Assembly (NCBI RefSeq): GCF_004768465.1
Contig: NZ_SRMF01000011.1
Coordinates: 31,575-95,574, forward strand
DNA: 64,000 nucleotides
DNA from: Natronospirillum operosum
Lineage (GTDB): Bacteria; Pseudomonadota; Gammaproteobacteria; Pseudomonadales; Natronospirillaceae
Direction: 5' to 3'
Shown here piece after piece: positions 46,143 through 54,720 of this stretch. The number at the start of each line of letters is the position of its first letter. The stretch's first letter is position 1. The notes under the pieces are model-generated. The model saw nothing but the letters and a program-made list of their open reading frames with translations, made no database searches and was not told the origin of the DNA. The translations under genes and the position numbers were made by a program.

Positions 46143-46844
46143 TCAGCCGCATTTGGAGTCGCCGCAGTTGAGGCAGGTCTGGCAGCCGTCCATCATGACC
46201 ACCGCCTTGGTGTTGCACTTGTTGCACAGGGTGGCGTCCGGCGGGAAGTCGCCAGCATCATCACTGGCCGGTGCGGTGGCCTTGCCGTTCATCTTGTCGT
46301 ATTCGGCCCGCTTGTCATTGATCAGCTTGAGCTGGTGTTCACTCAGCCCTTCGTCCTGAATCAGGCCGATCATCTTCATGTGTCGCTCGATGGCATCACC
46401 GATTTCGGCGACCAGCGAAGGCATGAACTTGCCGCCGGGCTTGAAGTAGCCGCCCTGGGGATCGAACACCGCCTTCAGTTCTTCCACCAGGAAGGTGATG
46501 TCACCGCCCTTGCGGAATACGGCCGACATCAGACGCGTCAGCGCCACCACCCACTGGAAATGGTCCATGTTCTTGGAGTTGATAAACACCTCGAACGGCC
46601 AGCGCTGCTCGTGCTCGGTGCCTTCGTTCAGCACGATGTCGTTGATGGTCACATAGAGTGCATGCTCCGACATCGGCGTCTTGATCTTGTAGGTGGAGCC
46701 CAGCAGAACCTCCGGGCGATCCAGTGCTTCATGTATTTCCTGCAGCTTGGGCTGCGTGGCGGTTTCAGCTTCATTGGCGGCCGGCTGATCCGGGCTGACC
46801 ACCTGATAACCCACGATGTTTTGCGTAATCTTGTGTGCAGTCAT
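46143..46844 (-). CDS. nrdJb: Class II ribonucleotide reductase, small C-terminal component NrdJb
   Basis: A 233-residue protein corresponding to the C-terminal part of the B12-dependent reductase, as in the split NrdJa/NrdJb of Pseudomonas. It has a TSCPD-like domain (LYVTINDIVLNEGTEHEQRWPFEVFINSKN) and ends in a cysteine-rich zinc ribbon (CNKCNTKAVVMMDGCQTCLNCG) that probably supplies redox thiols to the active site. The ATG at 46844 is 13 bases after the nrdJa stop. Confidence 0.92.
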   Translation of the reverse strand: MTAHKITQNIVGYQVVSPDQPAANEAETATQPKLQEIHEALDRPEVLLGSTYKIKTPMSEHALYVTINDIVLNEGTEHEQRWPFEVFINSKNMDHFQWVVALTRLMSAVFRKGGDITFLVEELKAVFDPQGGYFKPGGKFMPSLVAEIGDAIERHMKMIGLIQDEGLSEHQLKLINDKRAEYDKMNGKATAPASDDAGDFPPDATLCNKCNTKAVVMMDGCQTCLNCGDSKCG

Positions 46845-46857
46845 GATGATTATTCCG

Positions 46858-49002
46858 TCAGAATTTGCCGTAGTAGCCTTCTTTGAGGGCATCGAACAGG
46901 TTGGCTGCGGTGTGTTGTTCACCGTCATATTCCACCATTTCGTTGCCCTTCGCGTCGAGGTAGCTGCCGTCTTCCAGTTTGAACCGGTAGGTGGTGTTCT
47001 CCAGGTCCTTTTCCTTGACCAGAACGCCCTGGAAGGCTTCCGGGTTGAAGCGGAAAGTCGTGCAGCCTTTCAGACCCTTCTCATAGGCATAGAGATAGAT
47101 GTCCTTGAAGTCCTCGTAAGCATAATCGGTCGGTACATTGGCGGTCTTGGAAATGGAGGAGTCGATCCATTTCTGCGCGGCCCCCTGGATGTCGACATGC
47201 TGCTTGGGTGAGACGTCATCCGCCGTGATGAAGTACTTGGGCAACTGTTTGTCGGCATCTTCGGTGTAGGGCATGGCCTCCGGGTTGATCAACTGCCGGT
47301 AAGCCAGCAGTTCGAAGGAGAACACATCCACTTTTTCCTTCGTCTTGCGACCCTCGCGGATCACATTGCGTGAGTAGTGATGCGCAAAGCTGGGCTCGAT
47401 ACCGTTGCTGGCATTGTTGGCCATTGACAGCGAGATGGTGCCGGTGGGGGCAATGGAGCTGTGGTGCGTGAAGCGGGCGCCGGTCTGGGCCAGTTCCTGC
47501 ACCAGTTCCGGGTCCACCTCAGCCAGTTTCTGCATGTAACGGCTGTATTTGGCATGCAGGATGCGGCCCGGCAGCTTGTCGCCGACCTGATAGCCATCGG
47601 CCGCCATTTCCGGCCGCAGGCGCATCATCTCCGGGGTGATCTCGAACTCTTCTTCCATGATGGGCGCCGGGCCCTTTTCCTTCGCCAGCTCCAGGCCGGT
47701 ATGCCAGCCCGCCAGCGCCATGACCTTGGTGACTTCCTCGGTAAAGGCCACGGATTCATCGTCACCGTACTTCATGCCCAGCATGGTGATGGTGGAGCCC
47801 AGACCCAGATAGCCCATGCCATGCCGACGCTTGGTGGTGATTTCGCGACGCTGCTCTTCCAGCGGCAGGCCGTTGATTTCCACGACATTGTCGAGCATGC
47901 GGGTGAAGATGCTGACCACCTCGCTGAATTTGTCCCAGTTGAAGCGGGCTTCACCGGTGAAAGGTTTTTCGATAAAGCGGGTCAGGTTCACCGAGCCGAG
48001 CAGGCAGCTGCCATAAGGCGGCAGCGGTTGTTCCCCGCAGGGGTTGGTGGCGCGGATGGTTTCGCAGAACCAGTTGTTGTTCATCTCATTGACGCGGTCA
48101 ATCAGAATGAAGCCGGGCTCGGCATAGTCGTAGGTCGACGACATGATGGCGTTCCACAGATGCCGGGCCTTGAGGGTCTTGTAGATGCGGAAGGCGACCT
48201 GATCCTGATCATTGGTGATGTAGGGCGCCTTGACGTGCCAGTCACGCCATACCACCTGGGTCGGGTCGCTCAGATTGATTTCGTCGCGCTCGGCCTCCTT
48301 GCGGGACAGCGGGAAGGACAGCTGCCAGTCCGTATCGTCAATAACGGCCTGCATGAATTCGTCGGTGACCAGCAGTGACAGATTGAACTGACGCAGACGG
48401 GCATCTTCCCGTTTGGCCCGGATGAACTCCTGCACGTCCGGATGGCCCACATCGAAGGTGGCCATCTGAGCACCCCGGCGGCCACCCGCGGAGGAGACGG
48501 TAAAACACATGCGGTCATAGATGTCCATGAAGGACAGCGGGCCGGAGGTGTAGGCACCGGCGCCGCTGACAAAGGCATGACGCGGGCGCAGGGTGGAAAA
48601 TTCATAGCCGATGCCGCAGCCTGCTTTCAGGGTCAGGCCAGCTTCGTGCACCTTGCCCAGAATGCCGTCCATGGAGTCTTCAATGGTACCGGACACGGTG
48701 CAGTTGATGGTTGACGTGGCGGGCTTGTGCTCCAGCGCTCCGGCATTGGACAGGATTCGGCCGGCAGGGATGGCGCCGTTTTCCAGCGCCCAGGTGAATT
48801 TGTCCTGCCACTCCTTGCGTTTGGTCTTGTTGCGCTCGACCGAGGCAATGGCCTCGGCAACGCGGCTGTAGGTGCCGTGCATGTCCGCGTCAATCGGCGT
48901 ACCCCGACCGTCTTTGAGTCGGTACTTCTTGTCCCAGATATCGAGGGAGGCGTCCTGAAAGTCGATGCGGATGGTCTGATCGGCCGGGGTGGTCTGTGTC
49001 AT
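46858..49002 (-). CDS. nrdJa: Adenosylcobalamin-dependent (class II) ribonucleotide reductase, NrdJa
   Basis: A 714-residue catalytic chain reducing ribonucleotides with a B12 radical, with or without oxygen. NCTVSGTIEDSMDGI, GGRRGAQMATFDVGHPDVQEFI and the active-site NPCGEQPLPPYGSCLLGSVNL motif are present. It ends without the terminal cysteines, which are on nrdJb. Two NrdR-like boxes overlap its promoter. No cobalamin riboswitch was seen upstream. Confidence 0.95.
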   Translation of the reverse strand: MTQTTPADQTIRIDFQDASLDIWDKKYRLKDGRGTPIDADMHGTYSRVAEAIASVERNKTKRKEWQDKFTWALENGAIPAGRILSNAGALEHKPATSTINCTVSGTIEDSMDGILGKVHEAGLTLKAGCGIGYEFSTLRPRHAFVSGAGAYTSGPLSFMDIYDRMCFTVSSAGGRRGAQMATFDVGHPDVQEFIRAKREDARLRQFNLSLLVTDEFMQAVIDDTDWQLSFPLSRKEAERDEINLSDPTQVVWRDWHVKAPYITNDQDQVAFRIYKTLKARHLWNAIMSSTYDYAEPGFILIDRVNEMNNNWFCETIRATNPCGEQPLPPYGSCLLGSVNLTRFIEKPFTGEARFNWDKFSEVVSIFTRMLDNVVEINGLPLEEQRREITTKRRHGMGYLGLGSTITMLGMKYGDDESVAFTEEVTKVMALAGWHTGLELAKEKGPAPIMEEEFEITPEMMRLRPEMAADGYQVGDKLPGRILHAKYSRYMQKLAEVDPELVQELAQTGARFTHHSSIAPTGTISLSMANNASNGIEPSFAHHYSRNVIREGRKTKEKVDVFSFELLAYRQLINPEAMPYTEDADKQLPKYFITADDVSPKQHVDIQGAAQKWIDSSISKTANVPTDYAYEDFKDIYLYAYEKGLKGCTTFRFNPEAFQGVLVKEKDLENTTYRFKLEDGSYLDAKGNEMVEYDGEQHTAANLFDALKEGYYGKF

Positions 49003-49096
49003 GGTCTATCCTGCCATATCAAGTTTGAACAGTGTTAGTCGTGATGTGTCGGCGCGCGGCAGGCCATACAACGCCTGTTTCCATTGCCGGTCGCAA

Positions 49097-49151
49097 ACAC
49101 TATCTGTAGTGGTAAGAGTGATTCTAAACCACTACCCCTTGTGTCTGGCAA
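49097..49151 (-). promoter_or_regulatory. nrdJ promoter with paired NrdR-like boxes
   Basis: Minus-strand -35 TTGCCA (49151-49146) and -10 TAGAAT (49126-49121), with a 19-bp spacer. Box 1 at 49097-49112 (ACACTATCTGTAGTGG) closely fits the NrdR palindrome; box 2 at 49129-49144 fits 10 of 16 positions. The boxes are 32 bp apart, three helical turns, as NrdR needs; box 2 lies within the -35/-10 spacer. Confidence 0.7.
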
Positions 49152-49292
49152 GTACTTTTGCAGCTCATTTTCCTGCTCTGCCGACTTGACAGCCGGAGAG
49201 CCAGGGCAGGAGCGGCCTGGCAGTCGAAGATCGATTGCGCCTGGTGCGCTGGCGCATTAGAGTGTGCAGATCGCTGTCAGGAATAATCATTG

Positions 49293-49976
49293 ATGAACGC
49301 AGTTTCCTCTGGCTTCTATCTGCTCTGGGCCGTCCTGGTGATGGCGTTTCTGGTAACCGACAATATTGCTCTGGTGCCGCCGGAAGTGACCTGGATACTG
49401 CGGCCCCTGCCGCTGCTCCTGCTGGCGCTGTGGACCGCCTGGCACTGGCCGCAGTATCAGCAGCGCCGGCTGGCGCTGCTGGTTGGCGTCGGGCTGTTTG
49501 CGGCTGCCGATGCCGTGGCCTGGGATGCTGGCCACTTCACGCTGACTCTGGTGCTCTCCATGTGCGGCTTTGTAGCCTATATCACCTGGGCTGCACAGAC
49601 TGTCGCCATGGGCCAGTTGCGGTGGATGCTGAGCATCCCGGTGATTCTGGGTGCCATGCTGGCAACCTATCGACTCTGGTATGTGCCGGGGCTGATTCAC
49701 GAAGCACTGGTGGTGTATGCGGTGCTCGTCACGATATTTGTGCTGGCCGTCATCCTGTGCAGCCGGGTGCACAGGATCGCCATTCCGGGCGCCATTCTGC
49801 TGGCGTTCAGCCAGTGGATAATGGGCCATCAGATGTTTGTCGGCGGCATTCCGCATGCCGCTGTATACAGCATGATTCTCTGGTACGGGGGGCATTTTCT
49901 GCTGTTGCATGCCCCGCTGTGGCACCAGCCATCCCGGGATACCCCCTTTGGCTATGTGCTGGACCACGGCGACTGA
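49293..49976 (+). CDS. YhhN-family membrane protein (lysoplasmalogenase-like)
   Basis: A 227-residue protein with about eight membrane helices. The LFAAADAVAW, RHMxxH-like segments and C-terminal AVYSMILWYGGHFLL match the YhhN/TMEM86 family, whose eukaryotic members cleave lysoplasmalogens; bacterial substrates are less clear. The ATG at 49293 follows CAGGAATAA. It stands alone, divergent from nrdJa with 290 bp between starts, and is convergent with the DUF1499 gene. Confidence 0.8.
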   Translation: MNAVSSGFYLLWAVLVMAFLVTDNIALVPPEVTWILRPLPLLLLALWTAWHWPQYQQRRLALLVGVGLFAAADAVAWDAGHFTLTLVLSMCGFVAYITWAAQTVAMGQLRWMLSIPVILGAMLATYRLWYVPGLIHEALVVYAVLVTIFVLAVILCSRVHRIAIPGAILLAFSQWIMGHQMFVGGIPHAAVYSMILWYGGHFLLLHAPLWHQPSRDTPFGYVLDHGD

Positions 49977-49980
49977 GCCT

Positions 49981-50469
49981 TCAGTCGGCGGTCGTGGCGC
50001 TGCTGTCTGATGCCAGAGCCTGGCGCAGCGCTTCGACGCGGGCCCGGTTCTTGCCCAGATCACTGCGTCCTACACGAGAAGCGCTGCGAACCTGCACCTG
50101 GCCTGGCTGGGCCGGGTCTGCCAGCAGTTCCAGATCATCCCGGTACGCCATCAATGGAGTGATGAATTCGGCATGCAGATAATGCGGATCCTGCGTCACG
50201 ATGCGGTAATTGCCGACGGCCCCGAGGTGGCGACTGACCGCATCGATCGGCGCCTCCTGAGTCGCGCTGACCTGCAGCGGCTGAATGTACTCCGCCGCGT
50301 CGGTGGCGGCCTGACTGGAGACACAGTTTGGTGTGCCCGGGCAGGGCTGCAGGCTGTTGTGTTCGGCCAGTCCGATGGCAGCGGGGCGTGACAGCGGGTT
50401 GACCACCAAACGCATGGTCAGCACGACCAGGGCGGTCAGAATCAGTAATCCAATAAGCAGGTGCAGCAT
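49981..50469 (-). CDS. DUF1499-family exported or anchored protein
   Basis: A 162-residue protein with an N-terminal hydrophobic helix (about residues 2-20) and a DUF1499 domain recognised by LQPCPGTPNCVSSQA and the RSASRVGRSDLGKNRARVEAL end. Function is unknown in the family. A start at 50535 is also open and would add 22 basic residues; the ATG at 50469 puts the membrane helix at the N-terminus and is preferred. Confidence 0.8.
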   Translation of the reverse strand: MLHLLIGLLILTALVVLTMRLVVNPLSRPAAIGLAEHNSLQPCPGTPNCVSSQAATDAAEYIQPLQVSATQEAPIDAVSRHLGAVGNYRIVTQDPHYLHAEFITPLMAYRDDLELLADPAQPGQVQVRSASRVGRSDLGKNRARVEALRQALASDSSATTAD

Positions 50470-50541
50470 GCGTCGGGCTCCTGGCCGGGCTCTTGGTCGG
50501 CGGAACGACCGGTGGTTATGGCGGTCAGCGGGCATGGGGGC

Positions 50542-52362
50542 TCACTGACCAGTGTCGGTTTGGGTCTCGCGGGAGAAGGTAACCTGATCTCCCAGCCAGC
50601 GCCTGGCCGCAGCGGAGTCGGTAACGGCAAGGGCGGCCGTGGTGGTCTCACCCGCTGCAACCACAACTCTGGTCTCGTGCAGTTCATCATAGCGGAAATA
50701 ATGAACCTGCACGGTATCACCCGCCTGGTAGTCGGCCAGTTGGGTTTCTATGCGGCTGCTGGTGGTCTGGATATCATCCAGAGCAACAATCACATCACCG
50801 GCCGACAGACCTGCTTCATGAGCCGGACTGTCGTGCAGGACGACCCGTATGCGGGCGCCGACCGGGTCGGCTTCGAACACCGCCCCGATGTTGATCTGTC
50901 CCGGTCGCAGCAGGGCTGCCTTGCCACCCGGCATGCCCAGTGACAGCGGGGTGTCCCAGCGCAGTTCTATACCGAACCGGCGCAGGTAGTCGCCCAGGGG
51001 CAGATCCTTGGTGGCGCGCAGACCCAGAGCAAAGAGGTCGCTCAGGTCGGCATCAATGACTTCGGCGGCCAGGGCTTCAACACTGCGTTCCGGCATGCCG
51101 CTGTGCTGCCAGCGCTCCCAGGCCGCCCGGACCAGGTCATCCAGGCTCTGGCGACCTTCGGTACGGCTGCGAATGGCCAGATCCAGCAGCAGCGCAAAGA
51201 GTTCACCCTTGGCGTAGTAGCTGACAATGGCGTTGGGTGCATTTTCATCCTGCAGATAGAACTTGGTCCAGGCATTGAAGCTGCTTTCCGGCAGTGTCTG
51301 GCGGAAGCGGCCCTTGCCCCGATGCACCTTGGTGATGGTTTGGCCCAGCATCTCCAGGTAGGCCTCGACAGTGCTGCAGCCGGCACGCAGAACCCCCAGA
51401 TCGTCGTAATAGGAGGTGATGCCCTCGAACCACCAGAGCAGTTCCGTGTAGGTTTCCTGCTGCAGCGGGTAGGGCAGAAAGGCCGCCGGTTTGAGGCGCT
51501 TGACGTTCCAGGTGTGGAAGTATTCGTGCGAGCACAGGCCCAGATAGTTCAGATAACCGGCGCTGGGCACGATCATGCCGGGGCGGGGCAGATCATCCCG
51601 CTTGGCCATGAGAGACGTGGAGCTGCGATGTTCCAGTCCACCATAGCCATCGCCGGTGGCCATGGTCATGAACAGGTAGCGGGGCATGGGCGCGGGTTCG
51701 CCCCAGAACCGGATGTGATGCTCGCAGATGGCCTGCAGGTCGCGTTCCAGCCGTTCCATGTCGACGCGATGGCGACCGGTAATCACGATATGATGCGGCA
51801 CCCCGCAGGCCTTGAAGTAGCCCGGGGTGAAATCAGCCATCTCGACCGGGTGGTCGATCAGCTCTTCGTAGTTTTCAGCCCGATAGGGCCCGAAACTCCA
51901 AGGGCCGGCACCAGCCGTGGTCAGGGTCGTGGCCACACGCCAGGTGCCTTCCACCCTGACCTCGGGAGGCAGGATGTCTACCTCGCACGCATCATCCTCG
52001 CGGCCGTCGACCGCCAAAAATACACTGCTGCCGTTGAAGTACCCGTGCTGGCGATCCAGATGTGCGGCGCGGACCGAACGATCCCAGGCATAAATCAGGT
52101 ACTCGAGGGTTACCTGGGCCGGGGGGTCGTCGGTATCCAGCGCCCAGGTCTGCTTGTCGAGCTGGCGCAGGGGAATGTTCTGGCCGTCTCCATCCACCGC
52201 CGTCAGCTCACTCAGATGACGGGCAAAGTTGCGAATCATGTAGGAACCCGGAATCCAGGCCGGCATGTAGAATGCCTGCTCCGGCCTTGGCGCGGCCACT
52301 GTCAACGCGACGGCGTAGAGATGGGCAGCGGGATCTTCAGGTCGAATCGAGTAGCGAATCAT
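50542..52362 (-). CDS. M61-family metallopeptidase with C-terminal PDZ domain
   Basis: A 606-residue glycyl-aminopeptidase-type protein. The zinc site HEYFH is at residues 279-283, with third ligand probably Glu313 in WWFEGITSYYDD. A PDZ domain (AHEAGLSAGDVIVALDD) lies at about residues 480-580. No signal peptide is evident, so it is probably cytoplasmic, unlike some relatives. It is separated from DUF1499 by 72 bp and may be co-transcribed with it. Confidence 0.9.
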   Translation of the reverse strand: MIRYSIRPEDPAAHLYAVALTVAAPRPEQAFYMPAWIPGSYMIRNFARHLSELTAVDGDGQNIPLRQLDKQTWALDTDDPPAQVTLEYLIYAWDRSVRAAHLDRQHGYFNGSSVFLAVDGREDDACEVDILPPEVRVEGTWRVATTLTTAGAGPWSFGPYRAENYEELIDHPVEMADFTPGYFKACGVPHHIVITGRHRVDMERLERDLQAICEHHIRFWGEPAPMPRYLFMTMATGDGYGGLEHRSSTSLMAKRDDLPRPGMIVPSAGYLNYLGLCSHEYFHTWNVKRLKPAAFLPYPLQQETYTELLWWFEGITSYYDDLGVLRAGCSTVEAYLEMLGQTITKVHRGKGRFRQTLPESSFNAWTKFYLQDENAPNAIVSYYAKGELFALLLDLAIRSRTEGRQSLDDLVRAAWERWQHSGMPERSVEALAAEVIDADLSDLFALGLRATKDLPLGDYLRRFGIELRWDTPLSLGMPGGKAALLRPGQINIGAVFEADPVGARIRVVLHDSPAHEAGLSAGDVIVALDDIQTTSSRIETQLADYQAGDTVQVHYFRYDELHETRVVVAAGETTTAALAVTDSAAARRWLGDQVTFSRETQTDTGQ

Positions 52363-52466
52363 CAGACACCGTCAGTTCAGACAAACAGGGCTTAAGGTCG
52401 CTCTGCTGGCGGCAGAGGCGGCGTTGAATGACAGGTCGCTGAAGTTAAGGCAGTCTGCGTCTGCGG

Positions 52467-52655
52467 TCAAATCAGCTGATTCCTGACCTTGTACTCACGC
52501 AGAGCCTTGCGGGCGCGCTCGACTTCGGCATACAGACGGGTACGCTCCTGTTTGTCACCACTGCCGTTGGGGTGCTCCTTGACGAATTGCCGTTTGCGCT
52601 CTTCCGCATCGGTAATCGCCTGTTCCAGTGCTTCAAGCTCAGTTTGAACATCCAT
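52467..52655 (-). CDS. Small coiled-coil protein of unknown function (62 residues)
   Basis: Highly charged helical protein (ELEALEQAITDAEERKRQF...RLYAEVERARKALREYK), almost certainly one or two helices. Function not recognised. GAGAGGAATTAAGG ahead of the ATG gives a good ribosome binding site, which supports it as a real gene. Confidence 0.65.
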   Translation of the reverse strand: MDVQTELEALEQAITDAEERKRQFVKEHPNGSGDKQERTRLYAEVERARKALREYKVRNQLI

Positions 52656-53050
52656 CCTTAATTCCTCTCAGTGACACTTCCGTACATCCGAAGTATTGAA
52701 TTCGGTATGATGATTTGACGCTGTCGTCGCATTGACTCCTGTACATAGGGTCGAATACCGCTTTCGGATCAGTCCTTTTCAATCCCTGTTCATTTTCTGC
52801 CTTCCTGTCTGCTAAGTGTAGTGAGGTTACTTCGCTATGCCATGTCCTTTTCAAGGAAATGACCCTGAATTGGTTGGATTTCAGGCAGTCTTTACAAATT
52901 GTAACATTCGTAAGCGTCTGATCTGCTGGCAGGTTTTTCCGTACCCCTGCATGGCGGCTGCAAATTTGCAGACAGCGCCTTCTAATCGGCCGGGCCGGCT
53001 CCTATAATGCGCGGCCCATTTGCCGATCAAGACCAGCCAGAGGAGTCGTT
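52656..53050. other. 395-bp gene-free region between divergent genes
   Basis: Comparatively AT-rich with no supportable gene or RNA. It holds a perfect 6-1-6 palindrome TTACAAATTGTAA at 52892-52904, within a stretch resembling OmpR-type sites (TTTAC...TGTAACAT). A TATAAT at 53003-53008 probably starts the DUF2185-ribE transcript, 42 bases before the ATG; no good -35 was found. Confidence 0.5.
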
Positions 53051-53395
53051 ATGAGCGAAGCGGTCCGCCGTTCATGCAGTCAAACACCAGATCAGGGCCA
53101 TCTGTGCCTGGCCTCAAGTATGATTCTGAATGAGCGCCCTCTGCCGATTCGATTCTTCTATCGCGAAACACCGGACCATCAGAACGATACCGGTTTCCGC
53201 TTCTACTCCGGCCTGGAGTCGGATGAGTTCCTGCTGCAGGAAGGCAGTGCCCTGGTGGCACCTCTGGATTGCATGACCCGCATTGATCCGACTATCAGCG
53301 ACCTGATCGAACGGTCCGAAGTGGGCAGCGTCTGGGAACGACTGCCCGGGCGCAACGACTGGGTGCCGGTAACCGACTACAGTATTCCAGACTGA
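53051..53395 (+). CDS. DUF2185 (Imm33-like) protein
   Basis: A 114-residue protein. The RFFYRETPDHQNDTGFRFYSGLESDEFL stretch and RIDPTISDLIERSEVGSVWER end match the DUF2185/Imm33-like family. Some members are predicted immunity proteins of contact-dependent toxins, but no toxin gene is near, and the family is also common alone. AGAGGAG precedes the ATG. It is 21 bases ahead of ribE and probably co-transcribed. Confidence 0.75.
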   Translation: MSEAVRRSCSQTPDQGHLCLASSMILNERPLPIRFFYRETPDHQNDTGFRFYSGLESDEFLLQEGSALVAPLDCMTRIDPTISDLIERSEVGSVWERLPGRNDWVPVTDYSIPD

Positions 53396-53416
53396 GTTCA
53401 TTGACAGGAGAACGCC

Positions 53417-54037
53417 GTGTTTACAGGCATTGTGCAGGGCAGGGCCAGGATTGCAGCGCTGCAGCGTGATCAGGAACTGGTGCGTCTGACTGTCCGGTTT
53501 CCGGCCGGCAGTATCGAAGATGTCAAAACCGGGGCTTCGGTGGCACTGGATGGGGTCTGTCTGACCGTCACCGGACTGTCCGGGCAGGAAGCCACCTTTG
53601 ATGTCATGCAGGTGACACTGGATATCACCACCCTGGGCCAGCGAGGCGTTGATGACGAGGTCAATTTTGAGCGTGCCATGAAGGCGTCGGACGAGATTGG
53701 CGGACACCTGCTGTCAGGTCATGTCGCGGCGGTGGGTGAAGTGACTGCAATCAGTGAGCTGGGACATGGTCGTTTGTTGCGGATTGCGGTGCCGGAGGTT
53801 GTGCGGCCCTATGTGTTTGCCAAGGGCTATATTGGCGTCGATGGCGCCTCGCTGACTATCGTGGATCGTCTTGATGACGGTTTCACAGTCAGCCTGATCC
53901 CGGAAACACTGGCTCTGACTACTTTGGGGGCTGCCAGTGTCGGCAGAACCGTCAATATCGAAATAGACAGTCAGACCCGTGCGGTAGTGGATACCGTGGA
54001 ACGGGTGCTGGCCGAGCGTTACCCGGCCGCAGGCTGA
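53417..54037 (+). CDS. ribE: Riboflavin synthase, alpha-type
   Basis: Makes riboflavin by dismutation of two 6,7-dimethyl-8-ribityllumazines. The 206-residue protein has two lumazine-binding repeats, each with the MFTGIVQG / GGHLLSGHV landmarks and near-E. coli RibC sequence. It starts with GTG at 53417 behind AGGAG. As in E. coli it is not in a rib operon here; a second copy elsewhere is possible. No FMN riboswitch fits in the 21-bp gap. Confidence 0.94.
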   Translation: MFTGIVQGRARIAALQRDQELVRLTVRFPAGSIEDVKTGASVALDGVCLTVTGLSGQEATFDVMQVTLDITTLGQRGVDDEVNFERAMKASDEIGGHLLSGHVAAVGEVTAISELGHGRLLRIAVPEVVRPYVFAKGYIGVDGASLTIVDRLDDGFTVSLIPETLALTTLGAASVGRTVNIEIDSQTRAVVDTVERVLAERYPAAG

Positions 54038-54049
54038 TGCAGAACAGGC

Positions 54050-54220
54050 TCAGCGGGTCTGGCGGTCCAGTTCGTTGATGGCGTCATCACGCCGGTCTAG
54101 CATTTCCTGGTCGGGCTGACGTTCCTGCGGTGCACTGGCGCAGCCGGCAATGATCAGCAGCAGACTGGCGACCAGGACACTGCCCAGCCGACGGCCATGG
54201 TTTCTGTTCTTCACATGCAT
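54050..54220 (-). CDS. Small predicted lipoprotein (56 residues)
   Basis: Minus-strand reading gives a 56-residue protein: a basic start (KNRNHGRRLG), a hydrophobic core and the lipobox LIIAGC with the lipidated cysteine at residue 27, then a charged tail (PQERQPDQEMLDRRDDAINELDRQTR). AAAGG lies about eight bases before the ATG. An aspartate is not at +2, so outer-membrane sorting is expected. It is too short for most gene finders. Function unknown. Confidence 0.7.
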   Translation of the reverse strand: MHVKNRNHGRRLGSVLVASLLLIIAGCASAPQERQPDQEMLDRRDDAINELDRQTR

Positions 54221-54262
54221 AGAGAGGCCTTTCGGGTTCCCCGATTTGAATGTCCGCTTTCT

Positions 54263-54571
54263 TTAAAGCCGGACGATTGAATTGTCAACGCCCAGACCGG
54301 GTACCAACTGGTACGCATCTGCCGACCAGTCGTTCTCCCAGCTGCCGTCACTGCGCAGATACCGAAAAGCGTAACTGCTGCCAGCCGGCAACTCCAATTC
54401 GGCCTTGAAGGTGCCATTACGCAGGCGTCGCATGGGCTGTGCCTGTCGATCCCAGCCATTGAATTCGCCGACCAGAAAAATGGCTTCGGCGTCGCCGGCT
54501 GCCTCGGGAGGCAATTCAAAGGTACACTTGCAGACAGGTCTGGATTTGAGATAGCGTTTTTTGATGCTCAT
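54263..54571 (-). CDS. CBM48 (isoamylase N-terminal/AMPK glycogen-binding) domain protein
   Basis: A 102-residue single-domain protein. The IFLVGEFNGWDRQAQPMRRLRNGTFKAELELPAGSSYAFRY pattern is the CBM48 glycogen-binding fold, with paired tryptophans. Such free-standing proteins are common beside enzymes of alpha-glucan metabolism, but none is adjacent here. The ATG at 54571 precedes the domain; a longer frame opens to 54619. Confidence 0.8.
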   Translation of the reverse strand: MSIKKRYLKSRPVCKCTFELPPEAAGDAEAIFLVGEFNGWDRQAQPMRRLRNGTFKAELELPAGSSYAFRYLRSDGSWENDWSADAYQLVPGLGVDNSIVRL

Positions 54572-54720
54572 CAGAAGTTCCTCTTTCCCGGAGCCAATGT
54601 CAGTATAGCCGCTTGTCACCAGACTGGTGCGGATTTACCCATTGATGACAGGGCGTGCAACACCTGTGAATAACCGGTTCGAACAAAGGAATATCAGCGC
54701 AGTGCCTGCAGCAGGATCAG

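Noticed and set aside
49003..49292. Possible cobalamin riboswitch before nrdJa
   Set aside because: The conserved B12-box sequence and the expected leader length are not seen; NrdR-like boxes and a promoter explain the region.
52639..52854. 71-residue minus-strand frame overlapping the start of the 62-residue gene
   Set aside because: No ribosome binding site or conserved-looking sequence; it overlaps a better-supported gene start.
53051..53395. DUF2185 gene as the immunity half of a toxin-immunity pair
   Set aside because: No toxin, Rhs, CDI or T6SS effector gene is nearby; its partner in the transcript is riboflavin synthase.
53396..53416. FMN riboswitch before ribE
   Set aside because: Only 21 bases separate ribE from the upstream gene, and the region before that gene shows no RFN pattern.
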